From a virus, in the IMG/VR virus record IMGVR_UViG_3300032322_001418, positions 1-63,541 of that record: 63,541 nt of DNA; one strand, given 5' to 3'. Of this stretch, positions 41,301 to 50,600 are shown piece by piece. The notes below the pieces were generated by a model that worked only from the letters and a program-made list of their open reading frames with translations, searched no databases and was not told the DNA's origin. Positions within the stretch are counted from its first letter, which is position 1; each line of letters begins with the position of its first letter. The position numbers and the translations under genes were made by a program.

Positions 41301-43806
41301 CGGCGCGCTCACGGCACGTGGTGGAGCGACGTTCGCGCCGATTGGCACTTGGGATGTTCGTATCGAAGCCGCGACGGCTGACACTTCAGCCCCGCGCATC
41401 CAGTCGTACAACACCAAGCCTCTGTACCTGAACGAGCTTGGCAACGCAGTCATTGTCGGTTCTGGCGGTCTATCTACTTCCGGCACGCTTTCTGCTACTG
41501 GAGTCGTCAGTGGTGCCGGCTTCATCGTGGAAGGCACGACCACGGTCCCAAGGCTCGACATAGATAGCAATGGCTACTTTGTCACGACCAAAACCACCGT
41601 AACTGGTGGATGGGCGCGCGGATCGGTAGCACGCAATAGCAGCGGCACCAGAATGGGCGGTATCGGTTTCCTCGGAAATGCCGAAACGCTTACGTCGGTG
41701 CGTCTTGGTATTGGTGCTGACTGGTGGACGGACGGCACCAACGTGCTGGCCGGCTCTGCCTCTGCAATCAGCATTGGCAGCGCAACACTGAACCAGACGA
41801 TCACGTTCCCCGGAAGTGGCAATGTAACCATGAACGGAACGTCACTGACGCTGCAAACTGCAGCGCCAATACTTCAGTTCATTGAGTCAGACCAAAGCGC
41901 CGATAACCAGCGATGGGCTCTAGTTAGCAATGCCTCAATGTTTTCAGTGCGTGCTTATGACAGCACTGGCGCAAACAGCAAGTACGCCATTCAATTCAAT
42001 AGAAGCGGTTTCGCGCTGACCGGGTTTATTTTTGGTAATACGACCGACAACCCGACGTATACCTTTGACGGCTCTGGCACAGCCACGTTCAACGGCAACG
42101 TAAGCATTAGCCCCGACAGGAAACTGTCGTTTGGCAGCAATGCTCGTCAGATGCTGGAGCTATGGGGTACTTCCTATGCGCTAGGCGTGCAGGCTGGAAC
42201 GATCTATTTCAGATCTGGGCAGCGGTTTTCGTGGCATCTCAATGGTGTGCATAGCAGCACTGAGAATGACCCCGGCTCTGGCGGCACCAACTTGATGACG
42301 ATGATCTCCAGCGGCCTGACAGTCAATACTGGAGCGGCCACGCTGACTCGCCTTGATGCCGGCCAGTCGTTCCTCGACATTGGCGACGTAACAAACTCGA
42401 CAAGCTACCGACTGCGCATGCGTCGCAGCAACGGTGGCATTGCGGCAGAGCAGGACTGGTACGTCGTCTCTGGTAACGCGCCTGTTTATCAGTACATCGA
42501 AAACGGTGTTTACACTGGTGAACGTGCAGGTACGGTAACGTCCACGAATTCCTACCGGCCGTACTACGAAAGCTTTGTGTCGTCAGTCGGCACTCGTGAG
42601 TTTGGCTTTGTCAACCTGACGACCGGCAACTTTACTGCGACCAACATGATCCCTGCGATCACGCTGGTCGCATCTGATGGCAACGTCGTCATTGGCCCCG
42701 CCACTGGTGCTGCATCGTCGTACACAGTGCGGGCAACTAATGCCACTGGTACCGACGTGACCGGCTCGACGCTGAACATCAATGCCGGACGCGGCACTGG
42801 CACCGGCGCAAGTGGCAGCATCGTATTCAGCACTGGGCCGGGTGGCTCTACTGGGTCGTCTCTCAACAATCTGACTGAACGCCTGCTCCTTACGTCATCC
42901 GCGATCAATATGACCGCTGGTGCCGCGCAGCTGCTGAATTTGTACGCTGGATCGACTCAAGACCACGTGTACATTGCGTTCTACGCAGACTCCGGATCGC
43001 AAAGCACGCGGTCTGGATTCTTCGGGTACAGCAGCGGTGGCACTTCAGACATGACGCTGCAGAACGAGATGACCAATGGGTCTATCTTCATCAGGCCGAA
43101 TGGCACTGGCGTTGCGCGCGTCACTGGTTCCACCAATCCGTCGTTGTCCGTCCTAGATGGGACGGTCAACACCAAGGTCCAGTCAATCACTGGCGATGCA
43201 GGTTATCTTGGAACACAGTCCAACGACGCCCTCAAGATCGTCACCAACAACACTGCAAGGCTGACGATTGCGGCCACTGGCGAATCGACGTTTGCAGCGC
43301 AGATTCGTGGTGCTGACGGCAGTGCATCGGCTCCGTCCTATGGATTCTCAAGCAATACCGACGTTGGGTTCTACTACGCCAGTGGATACATCTATGCGTC
43401 GTATGACAACTCTGACGTGGCTCGTTTTTGCTCTAGGGCAAACGGCTCTCTGGAGGTCTACGACGAAGGCGGAGGCGGGCCGCATGATGTGGGCTGGCGC
43501 GACATCCCGCAGAACTCCCAGTCGTCATCGTACACGCTGGCTCTTTCGGATCGCGGCAAGCACATCAGCATCACGACTGGTGGCGTCACCATCCCCGCCA
43601 ACGGCACGGTGGCATTCCCTGTCGGATCTGCTGTCACCATCTACAACAACTCAGGATCCAACCAGACGATCTCGATCACGACGGACACCTTGCGGCTGGC
43701 TGGGTCTGCAACGACCGGATCGAGGACACTTGCCCAGTATGGCGTCGCAACCGTGCTGAAGGTGGCAAGCACGACGTGGGTCATCAGCGGTGCGGGCGTT
43801 ACCTGA
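38392..43806 (+). CDS. Giant tail fibre
   Basis: 1,804 residues; ATGA overlap with the hub. N-terminal adaptor helix (residues 1-45: MRQFSSIVERRLQALETI), then the GHTHDASEISGL motif typical of fibres. Residues 120-600 are Gly/Ser/Thr repeats, including a 56-residue unit. From about 680 the sequence turns into long varied beta repeats with higher A+T. The last ~115 residues (from GWRDIPQNSQSSS) look like a beta tip. It probably binds the host surface; no peptidase or lyase motif was seen. Confidence 0.85.
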   Translation: MTRQRNAETLPAFHEETYVPYKMRQFSSIVERRLQALETIAYADDDPEEESLSDRYALVGHTHDASEISGLGSYLTSLSSESIFGLGDVDPSTGGPNPGDTLVWDGTRFVTGATGASLTASQLLSLLLTVDGSGSGLDADLLDGQSSAYYRNVANLTGVLSTPQGGTGLSGYTLGNILYASATDTLSALPGNTTTSRRWLRQTGTGTVSAAPAWDDIGYTDVGSVPTSRIAGRITAGTGALEALTGTQATTLLDTFTSGLKGLAPSSGGGTTNYLRADGTWASPPGVTDLSYTASTRLLASSTGADVTLPLFSSADAGLSPASGGGTTNYLRADGTWAAPPGVTDLGYTASTRLLTSSTGADVTLPLVSSSDAGLAPASGGGTSNFLRADGTWVAPPTGGVTDGDKGDITVSGSGATWTVDSGAVSYSKIQDAAATSVLGRSAGTTGVLADIVAASDGHVLRRASGALGFGTIPSTTVTGLAAIATSGSGADLSNSSVTYGKIQNVSATNRLLGRSTAGAGSVEEITVGGDISQSGSTFTIGTNVVSLTKIQQIATASFLGRVTAGTGNTEVLSGTQATTLLDTFTSGLKGLVPASGGGTTNFLRADGSWAAPPVAGSPALDDLTDVTITSAVTGNVLRYNGTAWVNYADSNYAAASHVHSGGDITTGTVADARLSSNVALRNADNNFSVSQTVAAQTFTVAPASGAAQVRITPSSGNQAQILYDLPGSGSFVIRDMTASADRLQITSAGAFILGGNVTVTAATHLFNSGVDSTGTFTLGSTSAISREQRFRLVNSVLTAGVDFVLAGPGDRYGIYDRNGTAGWAMNIEASTRNVIFSGTVTGTTFSGSGASLTSLNASNLSTGTVADARLSSNVALRDASNTFTATSNTWKATSGSTYLQLRKSVDTEYAGILFQNEGNVTRFNLYERNSTDDNLTLSYYNDSGVYQGDVLAVASSNGAVTITPATTINGALTARGGATFAPIGTWDVRIEAATADTSAPRIQSYNTKPLYLNELGNAVIVGSGGLSTSGTLSATGVVSGAGFIVEGTTTVPRLDIDSNGYFVTTKTTVTGGWARGSVARNSSGTRMGGIGFLGNAETLTSVRLGIGADWWTDGTNVLAGSASAISIGSATLNQTITFPGSGNVTMNGTSLTLQTAAPILQFIESDQSADNQRWALVSNASMFSVRAYDSTGANSKYAIQFNRSGFALTGFIFGNTTDNPTYTFDGSGTATFNGNVSISPDRKLSFGSNARQMLELWGTSYALGVQAGTIYFRSGQRFSWHLNGVHSSTENDPGSGGTNLMTMISSGLTVNTGAATLTRLDAGQSFLDIGDVTNSTSYRLRMRRSNGGIAAEQDWYVVSGNAPVYQYIENGVYTGERAGTVTSTNSYRPYYESFVSSVGTREFGFVNLTTGNFTATNMIPAITLVASDGNVVIGPATGAASSYTVRATNATGTDVTGSTLNINAGRGTGTGASGSIVFSTGPGGSTGSSLNNLTERLLLTSSAINMTAGAAQLLNLYAGSTQDHVYIAFYADSGSQSTRSGFFGYSSGGTSDMTLQNEMTNGSIFIRPNGTGVARVTGSTNPSLSVLDGTVNTKVQSITGDAGYLGTQSNDALKIVTNNTARLTIAATGESTFAAQIRGADGSASAPSYGFSSNTDVGFYYASGYIYASYDNSDVARFCSRANGSLEVYDEGGGGPHDVGWRDIPQNSQSSSYTLALSDRGKHISITTGGVTIPANGTVAFPVGSAVTIYNNSGSNQTISITTDTLRLAGSATTGSRTLAQYGVATVLKVASTTWVISGAGVT
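39190..39582 (+). repeat. 56-residue tandem repeats in the giant fibre
   Basis: Units of 168 bp begin at 39190, 39358 and 39526 (third one partial), encoding TNYLRADGTWA-type blocks then STGADVTLPL. A related block recurs near 40174. Exact period and similarity are visible at protein level; DNA copies differ at synonymous sites. Confidence 0.8.
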
Positions 43807-44441
43807 TGGGCATTCAGCAAGCACTGCTGTTCGCCAACACCTCGTTCACGCCTGTTGAATTCGAGTACAGCGGCAGTGGCAGCGGCAACGTGACTGTGCC
43901 GAGCGGCGCGACGCAGGTCATCGTAGAGGTGTGGGGGCCGGGCGGCGGCGGTGGTGGTGGAACCAGCGTTGCCCCTGAGAATGGCGGCGGCGGTGGCGGC
44001 GGTGGCGGATACGTCAAGATCACCAAGTCGCTGACCAGCGGCGATGCCGGCAAGACGATCTCCTACTCGATCGGATCTGGCGGCAGCGCTGGCGGGGTGG
44101 ACACCACTGGCGGCAATGGCAGCGCGAACACCACGTCGAGTGCCAGCTCGTTCTCGTTCGGGTCGTTCACCCTGACCGCAGGTCTTGGTAACGGCGGATT
44201 GCGTGGCTCGCTGGGTGGCACCGGCGGCAACGGAGGTACGGCCAGCGGCGGAGACACCAACACGCCCGGCAATGCCGGCGACGCCGGCGACAATGTGTAT
44301 CCGCCGGCTGACGGCGGCGCGGGCGGGCAAGGCATTGTTGGTGACCTGTCGGAAAGTGCCGGTTCCGGCGGTACCGGTGGAGCTCACGGCAACGTCGGCA
44401 CGCCGGGATCTGGTGGCAAGGCGAAATTCAGGTTCACATGA
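43806..44441 (+). CDS. Glycine-rich fibre tip protein
   Basis: 211 residues from ATG at 43806, overlapping the fibre stop. An N-terminal beta segment (residues 1-55) is followed by long glycine-rich stretches with Thr/Asn/Ser. It resembles the 35070-35873 protein and polyglycine receptor-tip domains. Being directly after the giant fibre, it may be its tip or a chaperone. Confidence 0.72.
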   Translation: MGIQQALLFANTSFTPVEFEYSGSGSGNVTVPSGATQVIVEVWGPGGGGGGGTSVAPENGGGGGGGGGYVKITKSLTSGDAGKTISYSIGSGGSAGGVDTTGGNGSANTTSSASSFSFGSFTLTAGLGNGGLRGSLGGTGGNGGTASGGDTNTPGNAGDAGDNVYPPADGGAGGQGIVGDLSESAGSGGTGGAHGNVGTPGSGGKAKFRFT

Positions 44442-44452
44442 GGAGGCGTTCC

Positions 44453-44623
44453 ATGACCGGCAATCTGCTGATCGACATCACGATCGCCATTGCGCTGATC
44501 GGCGCTCTGCTGTTCTACGTTTCAAGGAAGCTGCGGCGCGAGGTGGAACGGCGCAACACCCCAGTTGCAAAGGACAAGCCAGTTGTTGAAAAGCCGCAGG
44601 ACGTGAATCAGGTTGGTCCATAA
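44453..44623 (+). CDS. Small membrane protein
   Basis: 56 residues from ATG at 44453, which follows AGGAGG by 7 bases; the ATG at 44438 overlaps the previous stop but is too far from it. Residues 3-24 are hydrophobic (NLLIDITIAIALIGALLFYV) with a basic tail. Role unknown; late position allows a part in lysis or virion assembly. Confidence 0.68.
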   Translation: MTGNLLIDITIAIALIGALLFYVSRKLRREVERRNTPVAKDKPVVEKPQDVNQVGP

Positions 44624-44641
44624 GCAAAGGGGCATGCTGCC

Positions 44642-44938
44642 ATGGCGACGTATCAAGAACTGCATGAATTGACGACGGACGTGACGCTGCTGCAACGTGT
44701 AACCATGGCTGTGGTTATTGCGTGCAACACCATTCGCTCTGAGCCCGCCGATACCGAGCACCATGCTGCCCGGCTCACGTGGGCGCTGAATGCGCTGACA
44801 AATCCTGACGGCATGGCTAGGCAGCTGCTGTGGATCCTGCTGGCTCAGTACAAGGATCTGACGGTGACGCAGATCATTGATTCGACTGATGAGGATCTGC
44901 AATCGGCCGTCCTTGGGGCTGTCGATCTTTACCGCTAA
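44642..44938 (+). CDS. Helical protein, unknown function
   Basis: 98 residues. Helix-rich (HELTTDVTLLQRVTMAVVIA, then LTWALNALTNPDGMARQLLW). Proteins of this type are found beside internal virion genes in podoviruses; function not known. Confidence 0.65.
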   Translation: MATYQELHELTTDVTLLQRVTMAVVIACNTIRSEPADTEHHAARLTWALNALTNPDGMARQLLWILLAQYKDLTVTQIIDSTDEDLQSAVLGAVDLYR

Positions 44939-44958
44939 CTGAAGGGGGAGAAGGGGGA

Positions 44959-45447
44959 ATGGCGAAGATTTCAATCAGGGTTGCGAGGGCTGTCGATGCC
45001 TCCAACCTGTATCGGCTGCTGGAGGAGGTTCACTCAGAATCTCCGCAGTATCCGCCGGTGGACCCGGCCATGGGCCTGCGCTGGGTGACAGACACCTTGT
45101 GCGACGGGTACGTGATTGTTGCGGATTTGTCTGGCAGACTGATAGGGTCTCTGGCACTGACCAACTACCAGTTCCCGTGGTCGCGGCGCTGGTATCTGTA
45201 CCTCGAATGGCTCGCGGTGTACAAGCGGTTCAGGGCAGAGGGCGCGTTTGATGCACTGATGGCGGCGGCTCACGCATACGCTGATGAGCTGAAGGCTCCC
45301 ATCCTCGCTGGTGTCTCTGCGTCTGGGAAGGATGTGTTCATCAAGGACCGTCTGATCCAGACGCGTGGGTATACCTACATCGGGGGATCTTTCATCAGGA
45401 GTGCCGCCAATGGGCAGCAGCAAGAAAAAGACCAAGCAAGTCTATAA
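44959..45447 (+). CDS. GNAT-like N-acetyltransferase
   Basis: 162 residues; ATG with AGAAGGGGG upstream. GNAT layout: IRVARAVDASNLYRLLEEVH at the N-terminus, YVIVADLSGRLIGSLAL (strands 2-4), WYLYLEWLAVYKRFRAEGA (core strand plus the pyrophosphate loop region, here degenerate), and a C-terminal TRGYTYIGGSF. It overlaps the next gene by 38 bases. Substrate unknown; phages of this group often carry such a protein next to ejected internal proteins. Confidence 0.78.
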   Translation: MAKISIRVARAVDASNLYRLLEEVHSESPQYPPVDPAMGLRWVTDTLCDGYVIVADLSGRLIGSLALTNYQFPWSRRWYLYLEWLAVYKRFRAEGAFDALMAAAHAYADELKAPILAGVSASGKDVFIKDRLIQTRGYTYIGGSFIRSAANGQQQEKDQASL

Positions 45448-46321
45448 GCCGCCGGAGTGGGTCGAGGACGCGTCCAAGCAGGCCATTGGGCTTGGGCGTC
45501 AGATCGGCTCGCAGGCCTATGAATCCTACGGTGGCGACCGTGTGGCGGGGCTGTCTGAGAACGAGCAGCGCGCTTTGACGCTGGCCGGGCAGTCCGAAGG
45601 CCAGTGGAAGCGCTACCTCGACCAAGGTGAGGCAGCGCTGAGCCGCATGGGCGAGCGCTTCACCGATACGGACATTCAGGGCTACATGAACCCCTACATC
45701 AGGGGTGCGCTGGAACCTGCCGCCCGAGAGGTGCGCGAGTCTGGCGCGCGTCGTCTTGCCGACTTGCGCGCCACCCGAGCCCAGCGAGATGCCTTTGGTG
45801 GCTCGCGTGGTGCGCTTCTCGAATCAGAGGCGCAGCGTGGAACAGAGCAGACGCTGAGCGATCTGTACGCTCGCGGCTATGGCCAAGCCTTCGAGTCGGC
45901 TGCCGATCGCTGGGAGCGAGACCGGGCGGTCGGCATGCAGGAGGCACAGGGCTACAACGTGCTGGCGCAGCTCTATCAGGACGCCACCCAAGCCGACATC
46001 AACGCCCTAATGACGACGGGTGCCACGGATCGAACGATCCGGCAGTCGCTGGCCGACTTCGACTACCAGCAGTTCAGGGAGGGGCGTGACTGGGACGTGC
46101 GCAATCTGGCTGGCCTGCTGTCGGCCATCCAAGGCACGCAGGGTTCCTATTCCACCACGACCACGACCACTGAGAAGCAGAGTGGCGGGGCTGCCAGTCA
46201 GCTCCTCGGCTTGGCGGCCACGATCGGTGGCGCGGTCATGACGGGTGGTGCCAGTCTTGCCACGCTGGGTGGCGCACTGTCTACCGCTGGCCAGAGCGTG
46301 CTTGGCGGCAAGCAGACGTAA
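45410..46321 (+). CDS. Internal virion protein (ejection protein)
   Basis: 303 residues from ATG at 45410 with AGGAG 7 bases upstream. Ala/Gly/Gln/Arg-rich helical protein with many Glu (ALEPAAREVRESGARRLADL) and a Gly/Ala-rich C-terminal segment (SQLLGLAATIGGAVMTGGAS), which suits a protein threaded into the cell envelope. Same region as the P22/T7 ejection genes. Confidence 0.75.
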   Translation: MGSSKKKTKQVYKPPEWVEDASKQAIGLGRQIGSQAYESYGGDRVAGLSENEQRALTLAGQSEGQWKRYLDQGEAALSRMGERFTDTDIQGYMNPYIRGALEPAAREVRESGARRLADLRATRAQRDAFGGSRGALLESEAQRGTEQTLSDLYARGYGQAFESAADRWERDRAVGMQEAQGYNVLAQLYQDATQADINALMTTGATDRTIRQSLADFDYQQFREGRDWDVRNLAGLLSAIQGTQGSYSTTTTTTEKQSGGAASQLLGLAATIGGAVMTGGASLATLGGALSTAGQSVLGGKQT

Positions 46322-46336
46322 CCGGGGGTTCTAGCC

Positions 46337-47635
46337 ATGGCACGACTTCCAGAGCCGGACTACATGCAGGCAGAGCGCCAGAGGCTCGCTGGGGCGCTAC
46401 AGGCGGCCCCTGAGGGCTCCGCTGGCGGGCCTGCCCTGACCACCTACCCCATGGATGGGCCGGGCGCTGTGCCCGGCCCAGCGTTGCAGATGAGGCCTGT
46501 GCAGGTCCAAGAAGGTTCCATGGGGCAGCCGCCGCCAGCTCCGGCAGGGCAGGCTCCGGCTGGGGCTCCCCCTTCTCAGCCGGCTCTTGCCAACCCGCAG
46601 CAGGCGGCTGCCCCACCCCCGATGACGCCGATCCAGATGATCGAGGAGACGCCCCCGGAGGTGCTGCTGGAGACTGCCGAGCAGTCTGCCGATGTCACCA
46701 GCAGGACGGTCAAGAGCAACCCGGATGCCGCCCCGCAGGTCAATGCTGCGCTGCAGCAGGCCGGCGTCAATGTCGAGGAGGCAGTCACTGACCTGACTGA
46801 CCGGCTTCTCGACAAGGCCGCCAAGCGGGCCAAGGGTCGCGAGTCGCCCCAGTACAACGAGACTGAGTGGAAAAACCGCTGGAAGAACGTGTTCAACGTC
46901 ATCCCGCGAGACCAGATGGGCCTATTCCTGATGGACTTCGGCTTGCGCCTGATGGCCGCTGGTGGCAGCGGTCAGGGGAACCTAGCCAGCCATATCGGTC
47001 AGGCCGGTCACGGAGCCCTCGGCGGGGTGATGGAGCGCAAGGCAGCCTCCGAAAAGACGGCGCGCGAAGCTGAGGCTGAGGCTGGCAAGACTGCCGCAAC
47101 AATGGTCGGGGTGCAGTTGGAGGCAAACCGCGCCAAGCTGGAGGCTGCGAAGGACAAGCAGATCCTGCCTGACAAGATCGTCTATGACGAAAACGATGCC
47201 GCGTTTTTCGACTTTGGCGATGGCAAGGGCCTGACGCCGCTGACCATGAACGGCAAGCCGATCAAGCTCAGTCCTCGCGATCGTGGCAAGAATGGCAGCA
47301 AGTATGCGCAGGAAATCATGCTGGAGAACCTGCGCGCTGTTGGCTATAGCGACCGCGAGGCCATGGATCTGATTCAGGGCGCTCCTACCGCTGCAGAGAT
47401 GCGCTTCAAGTTCGCCCAGACGTTCGATGACCTTGCGTTCAATCAGAGCGCACGCGCGGCGCCCCCGGGCGGCAAGCAGCGCACGCGGATGTCAGAGTGG
47501 ACGCCAGCGCAACGCAAGGCTTGGATCGAGCAGCGGGTTGCCGAGGTGTCCGGCATTGCCGGCGGCAACCAGCAAAACGCGACTGGTGTTGGCGGGAACG
47601 GCCCGCGACGCCCGCCGGGGTTCAACGATTACTGA
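46337..47635 (+). CDS. Internal virion protein, Pro/Gln-rich
   Basis: 432 residues. The first ~110 residues are Pro/Ala/Gln-rich and disordered; then an acidic helical region (ADVTSRTVKSNPDAAPQVNA) and a core of conserved-looking helices (RDQMGLFLMDFGLRLMAAGG). The C-terminus is Gly/Asn-rich. It probably accompanies the giant protein inside the head and is injected with it. Confidence 0.72.
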   Translation: MARLPEPDYMQAERQRLAGALQAAPEGSAGGPALTTYPMDGPGAVPGPALQMRPVQVQEGSMGQPPPAPAGQAPAGAPPSQPALANPQQAAAPPPMTPIQMIEETPPEVLLETAEQSADVTSRTVKSNPDAAPQVNAALQQAGVNVEEAVTDLTDRLLDKAAKRAKGRESPQYNETEWKNRWKNVFNVIPRDQMGLFLMDFGLRLMAAGGSGQGNLASHIGQAGHGALGGVMERKAASEKTAREAEAEAGKTAATMVGVQLEANRAKLEAAKDKQILPDKIVYDENDAAFFDFGDGKGLTPLTMNGKPIKLSPRDRGKNGSKYAQEIMLENLRAVGYSDREAMDLIQGAPTAAEMRFKFAQTFDDLAFNQSARAAPPGGKQRTRMSEWTPAQRKAWIEQRVAEVSGIAGGNQQNATGVGGNGPRRPPGFNDY

Positions 47636-47645
47636 GGGAGCATGA

Positions 47646-50600
47646 ATGGCCACCGACCCGAAGGCGCTTGAGCAGGAACTGGATCTCGCCTACCAGAAGT
47701 TCAGCAAGGCCCATGAAGCTGGAGATCGCGAGAACGCCAAGCGCTTCAGGGACTATGCCTTGGAACTGGAGAAGGCGATCGAGGAATCTCGACGCCAGCC
47801 TGCAGCGCCTCAGGAGTCCGGTATCGAGGTAGACGAGGCCGCGCCGAAGGCTGCGCCAAAGCCGTATACCCCGCCAAAGGCCGAGGCCCAGCAGCCTGCC
47901 GACACCGGCATTGACTGGGGCGAGGACATCCCCCCGCCGGCGCGGCGTGATGGCACGCCGATCCTGATTCCGCCCGGCTCCACCAAGCCGACCCAGAAAA
48001 CCGAGATCGAGGGCGGCGACCTGTGGACCGCCATCAAGTACTCGGCAACGTCCCGCGTCTCGAACTATCTGTCGGCTCGCGAGAACATTCGCCGCCGCCG
48101 CAACCTGACGACCTCGCTGGTGGCGCGCGAGCTGCCAGAGGAATGGCGCACTGAGATCGAGTCGTCTGCTGACAAGCCCATCAAGTCGATGACTTTCATG
48201 GAGCTTGATATTCGCGCTCGCCGCCGCTATGGCGACAAGTACGATGAAGTCCTCGGCAGGCTGAAGGAAAACCCCTCCGTAGCCTCGATGATTGACGAGG
48301 CCAAGACCGACTCCGGGGTCAACCTGTACGAGTCGATCATCAGGCCGGCATTCAGTCCGTCCGACGAGTTTTCTGTTGCCGATGTCTGGAAGGAAAAGCT
48401 GGACAGCACGGTCAAGCAGTACAGCGAGTCTGCGCAGCAAGGCAGGGAAAAGCCGTTCCTCAACCCAGAGGCGACCATTGAGCCCGGCACTTGGTTCGAG
48501 GGGACCAAGATGCCTTGGGAAGATCTCGACGCGTTTGTGCTATCTGCTGCTGAGAACTCGGTGCAGATCGGCGAGGGTATTGCTGCCGCTGCCGTTGGTG
48601 GCAAGGCTGCCGGGCCGATCGTGTCGCGTCTGGTTGGAAGGACTGCCACGCCTCAGGCCTTGAGGGCGGCCACCGACAAGGTTGCCGGCCGCCTCGGCAT
48701 GGCCGCCGGCGCGACCTCCGAAGCCTACTCGGTCAAGGATCAGGTCGAGGCAGAGACGTTCCAGCGCCTTCAGTCGCTGCCTGACGAAAAGTGGCAGACG
48801 GACGAGGAATACCACCGTCTCCGCGATGGCGGCCTCACTGATGAGGAGGCTCGCTTTGTGCGGTCGCAGGAGCTGTCTGCCACTGCCGGAAACGTCGCTG
48901 GTGTCGTGTCTGGCTTGGCCCTTGGCGCTCCCATGGGCTACCTGTACGGCAAGCTGGCTGGCCGGCAAAGCGCCGCTCTTGGCTCGCGGGAGATGGTATC
49001 TGCACTATCGCGCAGCACGCTTGGCGCTGCCAAGGGTTTCGCTGGAGAGGCCGCGCAGGAAGGCACTCAGGAATTCACGGAAAACACCATCGGCAATGTT
49101 GCCGTCAGGATGGTTGATCAGGAGCAGCAGATCTTTGCTGGCGGCTTGAACGCATTCCTTGGCGGTGCCGCCATGGGTGGTGCGTATGGCCTTGCTGGCG
49201 GCGCGCTGTCTGCCGCAACCGGCGTGCCCGGCATCGACAAGGAAACTCAGAAAATCCTCGACGCATCGCGCGCGTGGGAGTCTGCAGCCAAGGCGCGCTG
49301 GAAGTTGCAGGCGGAAATTGGCGACCCCAACTGGGGCACCGACATGCTGCCCGGCGAACGCCTGAGAAAGATGGTCGATCTGGAAAACCTCCAGATGGAG
49401 GAGGCCGAGGCATTCAATGGCGTTGAGCCGCTGCTGCGCAAGCAGATGACCGCCAACAACGCTGGCGAGGCTGAGTTTGCGGCACTTGACCGCATGGCAG
49501 CCAGCGCCAAGGCGACCATCGATAGGGTCAAGCAGTCGCGTGAGTCACGCGAGGAATCGCAGCGCGCCGCTGAGGAACAGCGGAAGGTTGATGCCGAGCG
49601 TGAGCAGATCCGCGTCAAGATCGAGCTTGACCAGATGAAGCTGGCGGATGTTGAGCGCATGGCCGACAACATCCACAAGGTTCGCTCCATGCAGGCGCTG
49701 GAGCAGGCAGATTACGAGGAGCTTCAGAGAGAAGGCTACGGTCGGTGGAACGTCAAGGGTGACAAGTTCATCATCACGCCAAAGGGTGTGCGTGCTGCCG
49801 GCGAGCTTGAGCGTCAGGCCGAGCTGCTGAACCAGCGTCTCCAGTCTGGCTACACCGGACCTGAGCGGCGCGCAAACCTGCAGCTGCGCGAGCGCATCAA
49901 GGCGATGAGCCCCGAGCAGCTTGAAGCTGCCGTCTATCTCACCGACAAGACAAACCTGCTGAACAGGCGCGCGTTTGACGAGGCTGAGAAGGACAATCCG
50001 TCTCCTGCTTATGCAGAGATCGACGCAGACTCGGTTGCGTGGGTCAATGACAACTGGGGTCACGAGTATGGCGACAAGCTGTTGTCTGCCATTGCTGATG
50101 CTGTTAGGGAAGAAACAAAAGACCTAGATGGAGTCGCCGCGTACCACAAGAGCGGAGATGAATTTGCCATCACTGGTACGTCGGAGGAGCAGCTTGAGGA
50201 GATCATGCAGCGTGTCAAGACACGCCTGCAGGGTAGCCCGATTGTCAACGGAAAAGAGTCCGTCCTGCCGACAGTAACGTGGGGCACAGGCCCCACCAGC
50301 GTCGATGCAGACAAGACGATGCTGGAACGCAAGAAGGAACGCACCGCTGCCGGAAAGAGGGCTGATCGCAAGGCGCGTCCTGCTACATGGCAATCATCTT
50401 CATTGCTGCTGATGACTGGCGGAGAGGATGTCGATGCCGAGCCTGCTGGTGAGCATGGCAAGGCACAGTTGTCCATGCTGGACGTTGGCTATGGGTATGG
50501 CTTCAGTGGCGGCGAAGGCATGCGTTTTGGGCCAGCGAGGGCAGATGCGCTGGCTATTCCTGCTGAGTTTGCCGAGCTTGTTGGCGATCCCAGCAACCTG

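Noticed and set aside
47622-48440. 272-residue minus frame opposite the start of the giant gene
   Set aside because: Arg/Leu/Gly-rich shadow; it would block the clear start of the giant gene.
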